Notes under the pieces: model-generated | Told to the model about the DNA's origin: nothing | Databases searched by the model: none | What the model saw: the letters and a program-made list of their open reading frames with translations, nothing else | NCBI GenBank assembly: GCA_910578385.1 | Contig: CAJTQV010000006.1 | Span: 62,001-126,000, forward strand | Reading direction: 5' to 3' | Source: an uncultured Muribaculaceae bacterium | Lineage (GTDB): Bacteria > Bacteroidota > Bacteroidia > Bacteroidales > Muribaculaceae | Length of the DNA stretch: 64,000 nucleotides | Part shown: one piece after another, positions 1 through 7,462 of the stretch | Numbering within the stretch: the first letter of the stretch is position 1 | Layout of the letters: every line of letters begins with the position of its first letter | Made by a program: the position numbers and the translations under genes

Positions 1-301
1 TCAGGTGCGCATAGAAAGGCGTGCGCCCGTAAGCCGCATTCCAGGCTCCCAAATGCTCCCGTCGCCATTTCCCATGCTCCGACAGCACCGGGTCGGCTCC
101 ATGTCGCTTAAGCGCGCTACCGCCACCCTCGGCAGGCAGCGTAAGTACTCCTGTCGCAATCGGGCATCGGGCGAATTGCTTGCCGCTGACACCGCAACGG
201 CGGTTGGCGCCCCCCCGGGCCTCTTCATCACCGAGACCGTCGCGGAGCGAGTGGAGATAGACCCCGACCCACTCCGCCGTCACTCCGAATGGAGTTACCA
301 T
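1..301 (-). CDS. WbqC-like protein, N-terminal part (cut by window edge)
   Basis: An open frame with no stop runs off the left edge of the window. Its ATG at 301 overlaps the lepB stop codon (ATGGTAA), a translational-coupling arrangement. The visible 100 residues include a stretch resembling the WbqC family: a KQFARCPIATG-like strand, then a W-[KR]-x-x-H-x-x-x-W-N-A-A-Y-G-R-T-P-F segment near residues 78-97. WbqC-family proteins are commonly found in O-antigen or surface-glycan loci and their biochemical role is unclear. The first 30 residues match the family poorly, so the N-terminus may be divergent. The frame is supported by the stop overlap and the family-like motif. Confidence 0.5.
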   Translation of the reverse strand, partial: MVTPFGVTAEWVGVYLHSLRDGLGDEEARGGANRRCGVSGKQFARCPIATGVLTLPAEGGGSALKRHGADPVLSEHGKWRREHLGAWNAAYGRTPFYAHL

Positions 302-1767
302 TTACCTTCGCTTTTGTCCGGATTAGGGTTCCTGAACACCCGGTTCCAGCGGATCTTGCCGTCAAACAGACCACGCTCCTGATCAAGCGAGACTATGATG
401 AACATCGGCGAGCCGACCACATGGTCCTCGGGTACAAATCCCCAGTAACGCGAGTCAAGACTACGGTCACGGTTGTCACCCATCATCCAGTAGTAGTCCA
501 TCTTGAAGGTATAATAGTCAGTCTGTTCGCCGTTTATATAAATCTTCCCGTCGCGCGTCTGAAGGTCGTTACCCTCGTACACGCGGATGGCTCTCTCATA
601 AATCGGCAGATTCTCCTCCGTAAGATGCAGGGTCACGCCCCGCTTCGGAATCCAGAACTCACCCATCGTCGGGCGTGTCCAGCCGTAGCTGTTGCCGAGC
701 GGGAACACTCCGCCGAGGTCAAGCATGCCGCTCTCCGACTCGCGCTGCAGCGGGCCGATTACCTCGGGCCATTTCTCTATCTCGCTCTTCATCTCGGCTG
801 TCAGAGGCACATCGTAGAACCAGAAACCGGCATACTCGTTGCGCATCGGCTTGTAGCCATGGTCCTCGATGCGCACACCGAGGTCATGCCATTTCTCCGC
901 GCTTACCTCGCCGTTGACCGGTACTATATAGTTGTACTGCACATGCTCCGGCTCGGCTATTGCCTTGCCGTTGATGTAGATGGTGTCGTTCGATATGCGT
1001 ATCCGCTCACCCGGCAGTCCGATGGTGCGCTTTACGTAATTCTCGCGGCGGTCAACCGGACGCCATATCACCTCGCCGAATCTCTGCGGGTTCTGCGCGA
1101 TATAAGCCTTAGGATCAGCGATTCCCTGCTGTTTCAGATCATAGACAATCTGATAATAATCACGGTTCTGCATGTTAAGTGCCACCGTGTCACCCTGCGG
1201 GAAGTTGAACACCACAATGTCACCGCGCTCTATCTCGCGTATGCCCGGCATACGGTGATATTCAAGCTGAGGCTGCTCGATATAGCTCTTCGTGTTGACG
1301 ATAGGCAAAGTATGTTGCGCCAGTGGGAAGTGAAGCGGTGTCTGCGGCACGCGTGCGCCATAGATGGTCTTGTCAACCCACAGACGGTCACCCACAAGCA
1401 GAGACTTCTCCAGGCTCGATGAAGGAATCTCATACTGCTGTCCGACGAAAGCGAAAATGAAATATATCAGAATCAGGGCATACACAATAGCGTCAACCCA
1501 TGCCATCACCGTCCGTGTGGCACCTTTCTTCTTCTTCCACCAGTTGAAGGGAATATACCCGGTCAGATAAATATCCACCAACAGCAGCCACAGCAGGGCG
1601 AGCCACGGATTGCCCATAAGCACAACCCACAGGAAGAATATCGCCGACACGATACCGAACCGTATCCACCGCGTCTTCTTCACCCGTCGCAGCCTCCCCA
1701 TCAAGCTGTTGTCTATTGTATTATCTGCACCCTCCTGCTCGTTGGGGTGCTTATTCTCCTGATTCAT
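295..1767 (-). CDS. lepB: Signal peptidase I
   Basis: Type I signal peptidase, the membrane serine protease that removes Sec and Tat signal peptides; 490 residues, the long form usual in Bacteroidetes. Two N-terminal membrane segments lie at about 37-70 and 88-108. The catalytic serine is in IPSSSLEKS (about S118), the general-base lysine in VKRTIGLPGE (about K246), and the late family motif GDNRDRSLDSRYWG is near the C-terminus. I chose the ATG at 1767 because it overlaps the dapB stop (ATGA); an upstream ATG at 1842 would add 25 residues inside dapB. It is co-transcribed with dapB upstream and the WbqC-like gene downstream. Confidence 0.93.
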   Translation of the reverse strand: MNQENKHPNEQEGADNTIDNSLMGRLRRVKKTRWIRFGIVSAIFFLWVVLMGNPWLALLWLLLVDIYLTGYIPFNWWKKKKGATRTVMAWVDAIVYALILIYFIFAFVGQQYEIPSSSLEKSLLVGDRLWVDKTIYGARVPQTPLHFPLAQHTLPIVNTKSYIEQPQLEYHRMPGIREIERGDIVVFNFPQGDTVALNMQNRDYYQIVYDLKQQGIADPKAYIAQNPQRFGEVIWRPVDRRENYVKRTIGLPGERIRISNDTIYINGKAIAEPEHVQYNYIVPVNGEVSAEKWHDLGVRIEDHGYKPMRNEYAGFWFYDVPLTAEMKSEIEKWPEVIGPLQRESESGMLDLGGVFPLGNSYGWTRPTMGEFWIPKRGVTLHLTEENLPIYERAIRVYEGNDLQTRDGKIYINGEQTDYYTFKMDYYWMMGDNRDRSLDSRYWGFVPEDHVVGSPMFIIVSLDQERGLFDGKIRWNRVFRNPNPDKSEGKW

Positions 1768-2753
1768 TTGAAAATGTCTTGTTTTGTCATTTCGGTCAGC
1801 ATCTCGCCGATTGTATGGAATCCCTGCTTCCCGGCAAGCCACTCAGCGGCCATGACAGCCCCCAAGGCAAACCCGCCGCGCGACTTGGCCGAATGCGTGA
1901 TCGTTATATCATCAACGGAAGAATCCCACACGATTGTATGTATCCCCGGCACTTCCCCCTCGCGCACATGCCCGATCTCCATCAAAACCCCATCCCCGGC
2001 CTCTCTAATCTCCGATGCCCCGGCTCCGGTGGTAGCCTCTGCCTCGCTAATCTCCGAAGCCTTAGCTCCGGCGGTAGTCTCTTTAATCTCTGAAGCTCCG
2101 GCTCCGGCGGTAGTCTCTTTAATCTCCGAAGCTTCTGCTCCCGCGGTAGTCTCTTTAATCTCTGAAGCTCCTGCTCCCGCGCTCTTTTTTGTTGCGTGAG
2201 AGGGCAAAGCCCGACCCTCATCCCCGGTCTCTTTCCAGCCGCTCACCCTTCCGGTGTTTGCCACAATCTGCTCCGCGAGAGTGATAGCCGTCCCCGACGG
2301 GTGGTCAAGCTTATGCACATGATGGGTCTCCACCATACAGGGCGTGTACTGCGGAAAAGAGTCCATGATCCGTGCCAGATAGCGGTTCACAGCCATAAAT
2401 ACATTAACCCCGATTGAGAAGTTCGAGGCCCACATCAGCGTCCCTTCCCCGTTTTCACACCGCTCCTTCATCACCTCCAGAAGTGTCTTGCCGCTCTCCG
2501 GGTCAACCACATTGACCCATCCCGTCGAACCGCAGACCACCGGAACCTGGGCCTCAAAGCAGCGGCTCACATTCCCTGCCGCCGTAGCCGGAGTCGTAAA
2601 CTCGATAGCCACATCAGCGCCTCTGAAAGCCTCCGAATCAAACTCCTCAAGATTATCCTTGTCAATCCGGCAACAGATCTCATGCCCTCTCTCAAGAGCA
2701 ATCCCCTCTATCATATGCCCCATCTTCCCATATCCGATAATAGCAATCTTCAT
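1764..2753 (-). CDS. dapB: 4-hydroxy-tetrahydrodipicolinate reductase with an in-frame repeat insertion
   Basis: DapB reduces hydroxy-tetrahydrodipicolinate in lysine and meso-diaminopimelate synthesis, matching the DNPR-type MurE at 24-26 kb. The Rossmann motif GYGKMG is at residues 7-12 and the catalytic segment HHVHKLDHPSGTA at 144-156. Residues about 178-255 are an insertion between the catalytic segment and the C-terminal part (GHVREGEVPGIHT). The insertion begins with an in-frame copy of dispersed repeat B and continues as roughly five copies of a 12-residue unit close to AGAGASEIKETT (36 bp). With it the protein is 329 residues, against roughly 250 for most relatives. The flanking enzyme sequence is intact, so the block may form a solvent-exposed loop. 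A clean start precedes MKIAIIGYG. Confidence 0.92.
   Translation of the reverse strand: MKIAIIGYGKMGHMIEGIALERGHEICCRIDKDNLEEFDSEAFRGADVAIEFTTPATAAGNVSRCFEAQVPVVCGSTGWVNVVDPESGKTLLEVMKERCENGEGTLMWASNFSIGVNVFMAVNRYLARIMDSFPQYTPCMVETHHVHKLDHPSGTAITLAEQIVANTGRVSGWKETGDEGRALPSHATKKSAGAGASEIKETTAGAEASEIKETTAGAGASEIKETTAGAKASEISEAEATTGAGASEIREAGDGVLMEIGHVREGEVPGIHTIVWDSSVDDITITHSAKSRGGFALGAVMAAEWLAGKQGFHTIGEMLTEMTKQDIFK
1990..2190. repeat. 36-bp tandem repeat inside dapB
   Basis: About five imperfect copies of a 36-bp unit containing CTTTAATCTCTGAAGCT and GCTCCGGCGGTAGT. The unit length is a multiple of three, so copy-number change keeps the dapB frame. The AAGCTCC / GGAGCTT core resembles the intergenic hairpin repeat called family C here. 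Confidence 0.85.
2196..2213 (+). repeat. Family B repeat, in-frame within dapB
   Basis: GTGAGAGGGCAAAGCCCGA, a variant of the short dispersed hairpin repeat B (core GGGCggaaGCCC). It lies inside dapB at the left edge of its insertion and encodes part of RALPSHAT. Confidence 0.7.
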
Positions 2754-2797
2754 ATCAAAATAATAGCAATCTTCACATCAATAATTTTAGTTCCCAT

Positions 2798-2990
2798 GTG
2801 AGGGCGCCAGCCCGAATCCCCCTCCCCAAGTCTTCCCTCAGTGCGTTGGCGGGCTTGGCACGCCGGTTGTGGCGCGACCACCGTCGCGCACCTCCCTCTC
2901 CTCTTTACTTTCCCCTTCTCTTTGCTCTGCCCTTATCTGAGCTTTGCCCTCCTCTGCGTGGTGCGGTGTGAGGGCGGCAGCCCGAATCCC
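2798..2990 (+). repeat. Two family B repeats flanking family A; intergenic filler between dapB and the PCMD-domain gene
   Basis: The 322-bp gap holds family B copies at 2798-2820 and 2968-2990 (GAGGGCGGCAGCCCGAA type) and one family A copy at 2848-2890. Pyrimidine-rich low-complexity sequence fills the rest. I see no gene here. Confidence 0.75.
2848..2890 (+). repeat. Family A dispersed double-hairpin repeat, copy 1
   Basis: Two adjacent imperfect hairpins: GGCGGGC-TTG-GCACGCC and GGCGCGAC-CACC-GTCGCGC. This is one of nine copies in the window, in the orientation shared by all copies left of 36 kb. Confidence 0.8.
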
Positions 2991-3075
2991 CCCGTCTTCC
3001 CGTGTCCGGTGTCTCCCTCTCTGTCGAGTGGGGAAACCCTGCGGGTTTTCCCATCCCCGTCCCGGCCCCCTCCGG

Positions 3076-4035
3076 TCAGAACCCGAAGCAGATATTGTCA
3101 ATATACATTGTCAGTCCCTCCGTGCCGATAAAGGCCTCCCCGCAGGTCGACGAGGCCATCACGAGCACATGGGTCGGCACCGCGTCAGCCGGGGCCCAGC
3201 CCTCCTCCTGCACCGGCACGAGCTTCCCCTTGCTGTTGTAGGCGTAATAGGCCTTCGCTCCGTTCAGCAGCCCCATATAGGAGCGGTAGAACGGTTGCTT
3301 GGTGATGTCACCGTAATGTATCGGCAGCTGGTGTCCTTTGGTCAGAGCCACACTCTTGTTATAGCGTTCCCGTCCCGTGCCCACACGGAGAGCGTGTATA
3401 TTACCCTGGGCATCTTCCCACCGTTTCTGGAGAAGCACATAAACCTCGGCATTGTCGCGCCCCTGAAGTGTCTTCTTGCTTCCGAAGCCGGTCGCTTTCA
3501 CACGGATGTTCACATTCGGCATGTCAACCCTGAAGTCATACACCAGTGCCTTTGGCCGCTTCGTATAGGGCATACCCATCTCCATCTTCGAATACGGGCT
3601 CTTGGTCGAAGAAATCGGCTCCCTCACTTTGCCCAGATAGATCGTGCCGGGCACCATCACATCCATATTGAGCAATCCAAGCACCTTCACCTGTTCGATC
3701 TTGGTGTAGAGTTTGGCCATCTTGTTGCCGTTCACCACAGCCGGCTCAACGGTGTTCGATGCCTTCACAACGCCCGAAACCTTTGCGTAGACGTTGCTCG
3801 TGGCCCACGGTGAGCCACCTTTGGGAGTATAGGCCACATTTCCCTTTATGCTCTGGGTCGGACCGATGGCATAGACGGTCTTCTTCTTTCCTCCGATCAC
3901 TTTCGACTCGGTGATCTCGCGGGTCACCCATTGCGAGAAATCTCCGAACTTGATCTTCTCAAGTGTGAGCGCCGACGCATCCACGCACGAAAAAAGCGTC
4001 ATCAACGCGGCAGCTAAAACTGTTAACTTTCGCAT
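3076..4035 (-). CDS. Secreted PCMD-domain protein (putative carbohydrate metabolism)
   Basis: A 319-residue exported protein. The N-terminus MRKLTVLAAALMTLFSC is a signal peptide, with a possible but imperfect lipobox (LFSC). The C-terminal half ends in TEGLTMYIDNICFGF, which resembles the end of the PCMD domain of Bacteroidetes surface proteins, where a jelly-roll-like fold closes with a V/I-D-x-[IF]-x-F strand. No catalytic residues are recognised. A TAAATTTG -7 element ends only 7 bp before the ATG, so the message may have almost no leader. It is a single gene bounded by repeats downstream. Confidence 0.6.
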   Translation of the reverse strand: MRKLTVLAAALMTLFSCVDASALTLEKIKFGDFSQWVTREITESKVIGGKKKTVYAIGPTQSIKGNVAYTPKGGSPWATSNVYAKVSGVVKASNTVEPAVVNGNKMAKLYTKIEQVKVLGLLNMDVMVPGTIYLGKVREPISSTKSPYSKMEMGMPYTKRPKALVYDFRVDMPNVNIRVKATGFGSKKTLQGRDNAEVYVLLQKRWEDAQGNIHALRVGTGRERYNKSVALTKGHQLPIHYGDITKQPFYRSYMGLLNGAKAYYAYNSKGKLVPVQEEGWAPADAVPTHVLVMASSTCGEAFIGTEGLTMYIDNICFGF

Positions 4036-4042
4036 AATGACG

Positions 4043-4050
4043 CAAATTTA
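4043..4050 (-). promoter_or_regulatory. Bacteroidetes-type -7 element of the PCMD-domain gene
   Basis: On the minus strand the sequence reads TAAATTTG (TAnnTTTG consensus), followed 7 bp later by the ATG at 4035. No convincing TTTG -33 element is present at the right distance. Confidence 0.5.
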
Positions 4051-4157
4051 CAAAAAAAATCTGAATTTCAGGGGTCTTTGAATCCTATTTTACGCCCCGT
4101 CGTCCGGTCAGCATTCAAGCCCCTGCGGCCACGCGGCTTTTACGCCTCCGTTACCGC

Positions 4158-4727
4158 TCAGCGCTTCAGCGTGCGCAGGAAGTGGTTCGCCCACTCTTCG
4201 CGCTCGGGGTTGGCGAGAATTACAGCCGTAGTCTGCTGGTCGCTGTACGGAAGCACAACCACCGTCACAAGCTGCCCGTCGAGCATACCGGTTGCCTTGG
4301 CTCCACCGCATTTGCCGAAGCTCGCTTTCTCTACCTTAGGGTTCGGAAGGTGCATCTGGAGCGCGAGCCGCTTGCATACCTCATACGCCAACTTCTGGTT
4401 GCTCCCTTTCATCTCCTCATTCTTCATCGACACTCCGAAGCTCGAATCAGGATATGTCGCCAACAGGCTCGACCCTTTCTGTACAACCGTTCCGGCGGGA
4501 AGCTCGAAGTCAAAACCGGCATAGTCCATGTTGATGAACCATTGGGCCTGACCATCTTTCCCTACATTGCCTGCGGCCTGCTGCTTGATTTCCTCCTGTG
4601 TCAGCGGCTTCTGGTCCTCCTCCAGATAGGGGCCTTCGCCGGTTGTGGTGCTCTCGGTCTGGGCCGACGCATTGGCGGCTCCCATGGCGGCCACAAGTGC
4701 GGCAGCCAACAAGTATTTCATTCTCAT
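4158..4727 (-). CDS. Secreted protein of unknown function
   Basis: A 189-residue protein with a clear Sec signal peptide (MKYLLAAALVAAMGAANASA, cleavage after ASA). The mature part starts with a Thr/Glu-rich linker and continues as a single mixed alpha/beta domain containing MDYAGFDFELPAGT and a Cys pair (YEVCKRLA, FGKCGG). No catalytic motif is recognised. The start could be M1 (4727) or M3 (4721); both keep the signal peptide. It is likely periplasmic or outer-membrane-associated. I do not recognise the family. Confidence 0.6.
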   Translation of the reverse strand: MRMKYLLAAALVAAMGAANASAQTESTTTGEGPYLEEDQKPLTQEEIKQQAAGNVGKDGQAQWFINMDYAGFDFELPAGTVVQKGSSLLATYPDSSFGVSMKNEEMKGSNQKLAYEVCKRLALQMHLPNPKVEKASFGKCGGAKATGMLDGQLVTVVVLPYSDQQTTAVILANPEREEWANHFLRTLKR

Positions 4728-4823
4728 AACTGTTCTATTTTATCTTATTAATTTTGGTTCTGTTTTTTTGAGTGTGTTTAATTCAAACAAACTCTTAGGG
4801 TGTGTTTAAATTAAATCACTCTC

Positions 4824-5456
4824 CTACATGCCGAGGAAGTTCCGGGTATTGGCTGCGATTGTCTCTGTCAGATCTTTGCCATAGGCGGCCGAAAGCCGGG
4901 TTATCACCTCCTCGATTGTGACGGGCGTCTCATCCGTCTCGGCCAGTATCCGGTCTTCGGGAGTGGCCCGCAGCGCATCCGGATTGAACTCCGCGCCAAA
5001 TGACAGCCAGCAGCCCGCTCTCAGCAGCATCGCTGCGACCTCCCGTTTGCGGCGGAAGCCATGTATCGCCCAGTTCTGTGTTGGCGCGAGGTCGCGCCTT
5101 GCACCCACAATCACATCATGCCCTTTCACGTCATGTATCACTATCGGCTTGCGTACGCTCTCCGAAATCTCCACATGCCGCTTGAAGACAAGCAACTGAC
5201 GGAACATCGGCCCTCCGCGTGGCGTCAGGTCAATTCCCGTTTCCCCGACGGCCACAATCTCGGGCCGTCGCACCAGTTCCTCAAGCTCTCCCCATTCGGC
5301 GTCTGTCACGTCGCGCACCGTGTCCCACGGATGCACTCCCGCGCTATATCGCTGCGTTGCCGATATTGTCGGCATATCTTCTCCGGTCACTCTTATGGCC
5401 ACAACCCCACGGGGCTGCGGTGCTGCGTGATGAGTGTGAATGTCCAACAATTCCAT
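4824..5456 (-). CDS. TatD-family metal-dependent hydrolase (short form)
   Basis: A TIM-barrel amidohydrolase of the TatD nuclease family. The metal-binding DIHTHH motif is at residues 5-10, the GETGID strand near 91-96, a HD/VKGHD segment near 128, and the late acidic motif AETDETP near 172. At 210 residues it is shorter than TatD itself (about 255-260), and residues between the barrel strands look trimmed, as in short Bacteroidetes paralogues. A 3'-5' DNase or a general phosphodiesterase activity is possible; I cannot tell which. Confidence 0.7.
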   Translation of the reverse strand: MELLDIHTHHAAPQPRGVVAIRVTGEDMPTISATQRYSAGVHPWDTVRDVTDAEWGELEELVRRPEIVAVGETGIDLTPRGGPMFRQLLVFKRHVEISESVRKPIVIHDVKGHDVIVGARRDLAPTQNWAIHGFRRKREVAAMLLRAGCWLSFGAEFNPDALRATPEDRILAETDETPVTIEEVITRLSAAYGKDLTETIAANTRNFLGM

Positions 5457-5699
5457 ACCTGTTTTCCTGTTTTAAGCGTAATCTTCTGCTTTGACTCCAA
5501 TGGCTTTCACGGACTCCAACGGCCTTCACGCCCTGAATTCCGGCAAATGAAACCTTGCCTTAAGCTAAGCCACAAGTTGTATCTTACTGCTTGCGAAAAC
5601 CGGAGTCTATATTTTAACCCTTTTTAACCCCCTTTTGTTCATTTTTATCTTCAGCCCGCAGGCTTGGGTTTGTTCTCAGCTGCACGCACTGCCCTATCT

Positions 5700-5981
5700 T
5701 CAGCCCGCATCTCTATCTTCATCCCGGTCCTCATGCTTGCTTTCAACCGGCGGAACAGGGTCATACCCTGACCCACCCCACGGATGACACCGTGCTATTC
5801 TCTTGGCTGCCAGAATGCTCCCCTTTATCGCACCATGCGTCTCTATGGCCTCTATGGCATACTGGCTGCAAGAGGGCACATACCGGCACGAAGCCGGCAG
5901 CATAGGCGATATACTCAGCTGATAGAAGCGGATAGGCATCCTGAGCACCCGCCGTGCGATATGACTAATCCTATTGCCCAT
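5700..5981 (-). CDS. yidD: Membrane protein insertion efficiency factor
   Basis: YidD is a small membrane-associated protein that helps YidC insert inner-membrane proteins and usually lies next to rnpA, as here. Its hallmark is FYQLSISPMLPASCRYVPSCSQYAIEAI, with the Cys-containing P-S-C-S-Q-Y-A core, followed by HPWGGSGYDPVP. I chose the ATG at 5981, which overlaps the rnpA stop by 11 bp; an upstream ATG at 6020 would overlap by 50 bp. A short acidic tail (about 15 residues) follows the conserved domain. Confidence 0.85.
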   Translation of the reverse strand: MGNRISHIARRVLRMPIRFYQLSISPMLPASCRYVPSCSQYAIEAIETHGAIKGSILAAKRIARCHPWGGSGYDPVPPVESKHEDRDEDRDAG

Positions 5982-6726
5982 CCTGCGTATCTTTCCCCTC
6001 TCCACTCCCCTTGTTGACACCTTCTCCGGCTCCTCTGTCCTTGCCCTTTACATCCTCTTTCTCTTCTCTGTCATCGACCTTCACAGCGTTTTTATCTTTC
6101 CCCTTTACGGCTGCCTCAACTTTCGACAACAGCCGCCGCATCTTCTTTTCAATCAGTGCGAAATCCGTGTTCTCCCCATGAATGTATATGAATGCCATCC
6201 CTAAGGTCCTTACGCTTTCCGATGCAGCCACCGCCCTTTTCAGACTGTTGCGGTTCAACCGGTACGCCTCCCGTATCCTGCGCCGCATAAGTACGCGGTC
6301 AACAGCCCTGCGCCGCTTCTTCTTCGGCACAGTTATAAGCATCTGGACCTCCCCGATTCCGGCGGGCGCACCGCACTTGAAAGAATTCTCCAGTTCCTCC
6401 TCACCCATCGCCCGGTAAGTAAGTCTCAGCGGAAAATCATATAGAGAAGTCCCCTTCTCAAACAACCCTCCCACCAGAGTCTTCAACCGCAGCTTCTCCT
6501 CCTTCCCCATCCCCAATCGCTCCTTCTGCTCCCCGTCTCGCGGCGCTCCTGCCTCCCCCGGCTTCACCTCCGTTCCGGCCTCCGTAGCCTTGGCCTCACC
6601 GGTTGCCGGTTGCCCCGTAGCCTCCTGGGGCCTCACCTCAGCTCCGGCCTCCGTAGCCTTGGCCTCGCCGGTAGCCCGTGGTTCCGTAGCCTCCCCCATC
6701 TTTTCTATCACATTCATAACATCCAT
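5971..6726 (-). CDS. rnpA: Ribonuclease P protein component with repeat-rich extensions
   Basis: RnpA is the protein subunit of RNase P, which matures tRNA 5' ends. The conserved core (KEEKLRLKTLVGGLF ... PLRLTYR ... VPKKKRRRAVDRVLMRRRIREAYRLN) occupies about residues 75-205 of the longest frame. Before it lie 70 residues of Ala/Glu-rich repeats (ATGEAKATEAGAEV twice), and after it a 45-residue charged tail. The family is usually 110-140 residues. Two starts are possible: 6726, right after a TAATTTTG -7 box, or 6510, preceded by AAGGAG, which would give the canonical N-terminus MGKEEKLRLK and turn the repeats into a leader of about 215 nt. I think 6510 is at least as likely. Confidence 0.85.
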   Translation of the reverse strand: MDVMNVIEKMGEATEPRATGEAKATEAGAEVRPQEATGQPATGEAKATEAGTEVKPGEAGAPRDGEQKERLGMGKEEKLRLKTLVGGLFEKGTSLYDFPLRLTYRAMGEEELENSFKCGAPAGIGEVQMLITVPKKKRRRAVDRVLMRRRIREAYRLNRNSLKRAVAASESVRTLGMAFIYIHGENTDFALIEKKMRRLLSKVEAAVKGKDKNAVKVDDREEKEDVKGKDRGAGEGVNKGSGEGKDTQDGQ

Positions 6727-6730
6727 AATG

Positions 6731-6738
6731 CAAAATTA
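6731..6738 (-). promoter_or_regulatory. -7 element upstream of rnpA
   Basis: TAATTTTG on the minus strand, with only four bases between it and the ATG at 6726. Transcription would therefore begin at or inside that ATG, which favours either a leaderless message or the internal start at 6510. Confidence 0.45.
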
Positions 6739-6784
6739 ACAAAAATAACGGAACCAACCCCCACCTTCCGTGTTAGAATTATGT

Positions 6785-6979
6785 ACCCTCCTCTCTCCCA
6801 GCTCCCCCTCTCCACTCCGCCCGTGGCTGCTCCGGCTCCTCCCTCTCTCCCCTCCGCCTGTGGCTACTCCGGCACCTCCCTCTCTCCTCCGCCTGTGGCG
6901 GCTCCCCGTGGCAGCTCCGGCCCCGCCTCTCTCCTCTGCTGTCCGGTTTTTGTTCCAGCGCGGAAGCTTTAGCTCCGCC
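6785..6979. repeat. Tandem repeats and a family C hairpin in the rnpA upstream gap
   Basis: The 403-bp gap between rnpA and the next gene has no convincing coding sequence. It holds about three degenerate copies of a 37-45 bp unit (CTCCGCCTGTGGC plus TCCCTCTCTCC) at 6795-6930, then a family C hairpin at 6947-6979 (GCGGAAGCTTTAGCTCCGC), then family A at 7010. Confidence 0.7.
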
Positions 6980-7009
6980 TCCGCCGTAGCTTCGCCAGCC
7001 GTCCCCGTT

Positions 7010-7053
7010 GGCGGGCTTGGCCCGCCGGGTGTGGCGCGACCACCGTCGCGCAC
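7010..7053 (+). repeat. Family A repeat, copy 2
   Basis: A perfect GGCGGGC-TTG-GCCCGCC hairpin followed by GGCGCGAC-CACC-GTCGCGC, 77 bp before the start of the small gene at 7130. Confidence 0.85.
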
Positions 7054-7129
7054 CGCGTCCCGGTCCAACAGCCGCCCCCGGGCGGCTCCCTCAAAAAAGT
7101 CAAACCAAAGTCTTAAAAACAAGAATATT

Positions 7130-7462
7130 ATGAAAAAAGAATGTATCGTAAGTTTCGGTAACTCCACCGAATACCGTCTTACCCTTACCGAAGGCGCCTC
7201 TCAGGTCGCAGACCTGAAGGAGGAAGTCAAATCCTATCTCGCCAAGAAATTCCCGGATCTCAACTCCCTGAATTTCTACGACAAGATGACCGTAATCCCC
7301 GTCACTCCCGAAAATGAGGACAAATACCGTGGCTACAAGGAGTTCGACAGCAATTCCATCGACGAGATCAAGGCAGTCCTCAGCCGCGAGGTCGAAGGCT
7401 CGCAGTCTGTACGCGAGCTTAACGACAATGCCCCCTGGAGCTCAGCTACCGCCAAGATGTAG
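7130..7462 (+). CDS. Small conserved protein of unknown function
   Basis: A 110-residue acidic cytosolic protein starting at MKKECIVSFGNSTEYRLTL, with no signal peptide or membrane segment. Predicted beta-strands at the N-terminus are followed by a helix (LKEEVKSYLAKKF) and a long acidic stretch. It is one of few plus-strand genes in the left half and its last 21 bp overlap the 3' end of the convergent queG. The longer frame reaching back to 6770 is only repeat sequence and was not used. No family is recognised. Confidence 0.55.
   Translation: MKKECIVSFGNSTEYRLTLTEGASQVADLKEEVKSYLAKKFPDLNSLNFYDKMTVIPVTPENEDKYRGYKEFDSNSIDEIKAVLSREVEGSQSVRELNDNAPWSSATAKM

Noticed and set aside
12..231. Minus-strand 76-residue frame at the left edge
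   Set aside because: It overlaps the WbqC-like frame, which has a stop-coupled start and family-like motifs; the 76-residue frame has neither.
6736..7167. Long minus-strand reading frame in the rnpA upstream gap
   Set aside because: Its composition comes from tandem and family A repeats and it has no domain-like segment; the real gene here is the plus-strand one at 7130.
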